NCBI GenBank assembly: GCA_963580285.1
Contig: OY757026.1
Location: 66,651,396-66,715,395, forward strand
Reading direction: 5' to 3'
Source: Lucinisca nassula
Lineage: Eukaryota; Mollusca; Bivalvia; Lucinida; Lucinidae
DNA length: 64,000 bases
Position numbers and translations under genes: made by a program
Notes under the pieces: generated by a model
The model's input: the letters and a program-made list of their open reading frames with translations, nothing else
Database searches by the model: none
Told to the model about the DNA's origin: nothing
Part shown: positions 61,130 through 64,000 of the stretch, in pieces
Numbering within the stretch: the stretch's first letter is position 1
How the letters are laid out: each line of letters begins with the position of its first letter

Positions 61130-61331
61130 CTACCTTATATAAAGCAGGAGTCCATTTCAAAATATAGGGGTGTCCGGTCGGGTTTTCTTCAAAATCTATT
61201 TGGAAAATGGCTAGACTTTTTGCAAACAGTGTAGGCCCTGATCAGACGCCACGTTCTGCGGCGTCTGATCTGGGCCTGCACTGTTTGCCAAATGCCCGTT
61301 TTGGGGTTTCTGGTACAAAATGGGCTAATAG
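61130..61331 (+). mobile_element. Right part of the split family D MITE
   Basis: It begins with the second TCTACCTTATATA, then AGCAGGAGTCCATTTCAAAA. The stem is GATCAGACGCCACGTTCTGC / GCGGCGTCTGATC and the end GGTACAAAATGGGCTAA. With 45329-45370 it makes one D element. Confidence 0.88.
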
Positions 61332-61489
61332 TAAAATTTTCAGTGGTTTGGTAGTTACCTCCCTTCGCTTACTCTACAAGACTTTTGTGGGTTATCACAT
61401 ACAAGTATATGTACATTCATATTTCTGTGAACAAAAGTGAACACGCTCATAAATCTTTATACATAACATGCTCACATGTACATGTAATG

Positions 61490-61601
61490 AACACACCCCT
61501 AAACCCCACTTTGTACAGAGAAAAATGGGGTTTACAGGGGTGTAAATAATTTTTCTAAATTTCGTGCGTGCGCGCACCTAAACACACACAAACACACGCA
61601 T

Positions 61602-61640
<39 letters not shown>

Positions 61641-61720
61641 AAAAACATTGTGGGTACTCAATAGGACGAGCAACCGCAATCTTAATAAGAAAAATAGCAT
61701 AATCATACATAAGATTATCT
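61490..61720. mobile_element. Family G remnant with a (CA)n tract
   Basis: ACCCCTAAACCCCACTTTG and GGGGTTTACAGGGGTG match the G left arm. A (CA)n run (61581-61634) follows and then GTGGGTACTCAATAGGACG. The hairpin is lost. Confidence 0.55.
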
Positions 61721-61789
61721 CGAATCATAATATATAAGCACTTTGATATGTTTTTGCAAAGTTTCCTTTAGAACAGGACAAGGCCTACT

Positions 61790-61871
61790 TCTGGAAACTG
61801 TAGATCCAGGCCATATGGCTTTTCAGAAACTGTCATTTAGTTTGCACATTTGAATGAAACATTACATCAAG
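61790..61871 (-). mobile_element. Family A remnant
   Basis: GGAAACTGTAGATCCAGGCC, ATATGGCTTTTCAGAA and ATTACATCAAGTA are A blocks without ends. Confidence 0.4.
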
Positions 61872-62408
61872 TACACCACGACCTCGTTATAACATGGTTC
61901 ATTATAACACGGTTTGGATATAGCACGGTTTCGAGATGGATCCCAAAAATATGAAGATTATATAGAAAAATGACCATAAATGGTCATTTTTCTATAAAAT
62001 CTACACATTTTTGTATGGATTTAACATGGTTATTTAAAGCCCCCGCCCATAGGGGCTTGAAGAAATATATGGGCTGCATGATGCTTCCAAGCAGAGCTGA
62101 ATCCGACCCGCACACTAGTACTGGTAAACCGCTTAGAGGATCTAAGCCTGTCCAGGAACCGCGGTGCGAGGCGGACAGTCCATGCTAATATACCCTATTG
62201 GTTTCATTGGGCGACAGGGCTTGAGATGTCATTTCATCTCAATGTCGGGTAAAAGTCCCACAAAATTGGAAGCAACGTCTCCAAAATGACCTTTACAGTG
62301 TTGACGGGGACGTTAAACCTCAAATCAACCAACCAACGCCGTTGTTTAACTGACACTGTTTCTGCTTAGGACCCCGTTAATCATGTTATATACGGAGGTT
62401 GTAGTGTA
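61872..62408. mobile_element. Family P MITE split by SINE-F
   Basis: TACACCACGACCTCGTTATA and ACGGAGGTTGTAGTGTA are inverted ends at TA. ATATAGAAAAATGACCATAA / TGGTCATTTTTCTATAAA (61957-61996) is the single palindromic unit that became the 43-bp satellite at 24788. SINE-F lies at about 62038-62334. Confidence 0.82.
62038..62334 (+). mobile_element. SINE-F, full length, little diverged
   Basis: The head is AGCCCCCGCCCATAGGGGC. The body has GGTAAACCGCTTAGAGGATC and GGGCGACAGGGCTTGAGATG. The tail is GACGTTAAACCTCAAATC then AACCAACCAA. GGTTATTTAA / CGTTGTTTAA at the edges is an imperfect duplication. Confidence 0.85.
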
Positions 62409-62539
62409 TTTGGATTGGTGAATAGTCAGAAATGGGTAGTGAACTTAATTTATTCAGCTTATCATACATGGTAACCAATATGCATAAAACCAGTGCTTCA
62501 GCTGAAGTGCACGACCCGCCGGATGCTTTTAGCTTTATG

Positions 62540-64000
62540 AGTGTTACCATATATGGGTATGGCGGCCATTTTGGTCATGTGACCTGGACATAAAACGGTT
62601 CCCCCAATAAATGCGCCTTATCGTAAGGAGCAAAAATATATCTTATACTTTAGTACTGTATTCTGAATCGTTTGCAGGATAAAATCCAACACAAAAGCAT
62701 ACGTGTCAAAGATTGACCTAGGCACAAAGAAGGTCAAGGTCAACCCAGGGTCACCATTTTAGCAATTTATGATGGGCCTACGTTCCAGATGCTATTTATC
62801 AAGTTTCGTGGAAATCTGCACAGTGGTTCTGGAGAAGACTATTTTTGAAGGGTTTTTACCAAATATTGCTTGGCGGCCATTTTGGTCATGTGACCTGGAC
62901 CCCATGAGTAAATTTTGGTTTCCCCCATCCCGTAGAGGCTCCATATGAAATTTGACTTCAATCGGCCCAACGATTTCCGAGGAGAAGCAGTTCGAACATT
63001 TTCACATTATTCGCCTCGGCGAGGCTGTACTAAATGGAATGTAATATTTCTCAAGTCCATTGATAAGATCTCATTGATATTTATCAGTATGCCAAAATTG
63101 TTTAAATATTCCAAGCGGTTAAGTCACTATCACCAATTTTCACAAACGGGTTACGGACGGACGGATAGACAGACCATATATGGCTTGGCAGCCATTTTGG
63201 TCATGTGTCCTGGACCCCATGAGCAATTTTTGGTTTCCCCCATCCCATAGAGGCTCCATATGAAATTTGATATCAATCGGCCAAACAGTTTTCGAGGAGA
63301 AGCAGTTCGAAAATTTTCACATTTTTCGCCTCGGCGAAGCTATACTAAATGGAATGTTATATTTCGCAAGTTCATTGGTTAGATCTCATTGATATCTATC
63401 AGTATGCCAAAATTGTTTAAATATTCCAAGCGGTTAAGTCACTATCACCAATTTTCACTTACGGGTTACGGACGGACAGACAGACAAACCATATATGGCT
63501 TGGCGGCCATTTTGGTCATGTGACCTTGACCCCATGAGCAAATTTTGGTTTCCCGCATCCCATAGAGGCTCCATATGAAATTTGACTTCAATCGGCCAAA
63601 CGATTTCCGAGGAGAAGCAGTTCGAAAATTTTCACATTATTCGCCTCGGCGAGGCTGTACTAAATGGAATGTAATATTTCTCAAGTCCATTGATAAGATC
63701 TCATTGATATTTATCAGTATGCCAAAATTGTTTAAATATTCCAAGCGGTTAAGTCACTATCACCAATTTTCACAAACGGGTTACGGACGGACGGATAGAC
63801 AGACCATATATGGCTTGGCAGCCATTTTGGTCATGTGTCCTGGACCCCATGAGCAATTTTTGGTTTCCCCCATCCCATAGAGGCTCCATATGAAATTTGA
63901 TATCAATCGGCCAAACAGTTTTCGAGGAGAAGCAGTTCGAAAATTTTCACATTTTTCGCCTCGGCGAAGCTATACTAAATGGAATGTTATATTTCGCAAG
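62540..64000 (+). repeat. 315-bp tandem repeat with 630-bp higher-order period
   Basis: The block CCATATGAAATTTGA recurs at about 62941, 63256, 63571 and 63886. Units contain TGGCGGCCATTTTGGTCATG, GAGGAGAAGCAGTTCGAA, CGCCTCGGCGA and TTACGGACGGACGGATAGAC. Units 1 and 3 are nearly identical, as are 2 and 4; neighbours differ more. The array runs off the window end. Confidence 0.85.

Overview
This window is eukaryotic nuclear DNA, most likely from a bivalve mollusc (inference). The single host gene found has GT-AG introns of 1.4-7.8 kb. The rest is a dense mosaic of SINEs, LINEs, MITEs and hairpin-headed minisatellite elements of a style common in clam and oyster genomes. Repeat family names used below (A, B, C, D, E, G, H, J, K, L, M, P, Q and SINE-F, -T, -V, -W) are labels given here, not database names.

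Host gene: four + strand exons (3245-3394, 11241-11339, 12747-12833, 16100-16234) encode the C-terminal 156 residues of an SCP/CTDSP-type RNA polymerase II CTD small phosphatase. The DxDxT exon and the promoter lie upstream of the window. A poly(A) signal at 16598-16607 probably ends the transcript. From about 16.7 kb to 64 kb I see no other convincing host gene.

Repeats, 1-45 kb: the introns and downstream DNA hold many 150-250 bp MITEs. Families A, B, C and D have TTAA target sites and CCC/GGG ends (piggyBac-like); E, H, J and P have TA target sites (Tc1/mariner-like). A, B, C, D and H carry related versions of one palindromic core around GCAAACAGTG...GATCAGA...TCTGATC...CACTGTTTGC; G and J share another. 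A dead mariner (960-2436), four SINE families, a 3.85-kb TIR element (30788-34633) splitting a minisatellite, and several elements starting with a terminal hairpin plus (TCCG)n are also present.

Nest, 45.3-61.3 kb: a D MITE is split by a 15.8-kb insertion flanked by a 13-bp duplication. That insertion is an RNase H-bearing I/Nimb-like LINE (ORF1 56033-57310, ORF2 57351-61014, (CATC)n tail). Its 5' UTR is split by a 9.3-kb foldback-like element with inverted arrays of 330-380 bp subunits. The foldback is split by a 5'-truncated APE-type LINE on the minus strand (46915-51899), which itself carries another D MITE.

Right end, 61.3-64 kb: a TA-MITE with a SINE inside it, then a 315-bp tandem repeat with a 630-bp higher-order period that runs off the window.
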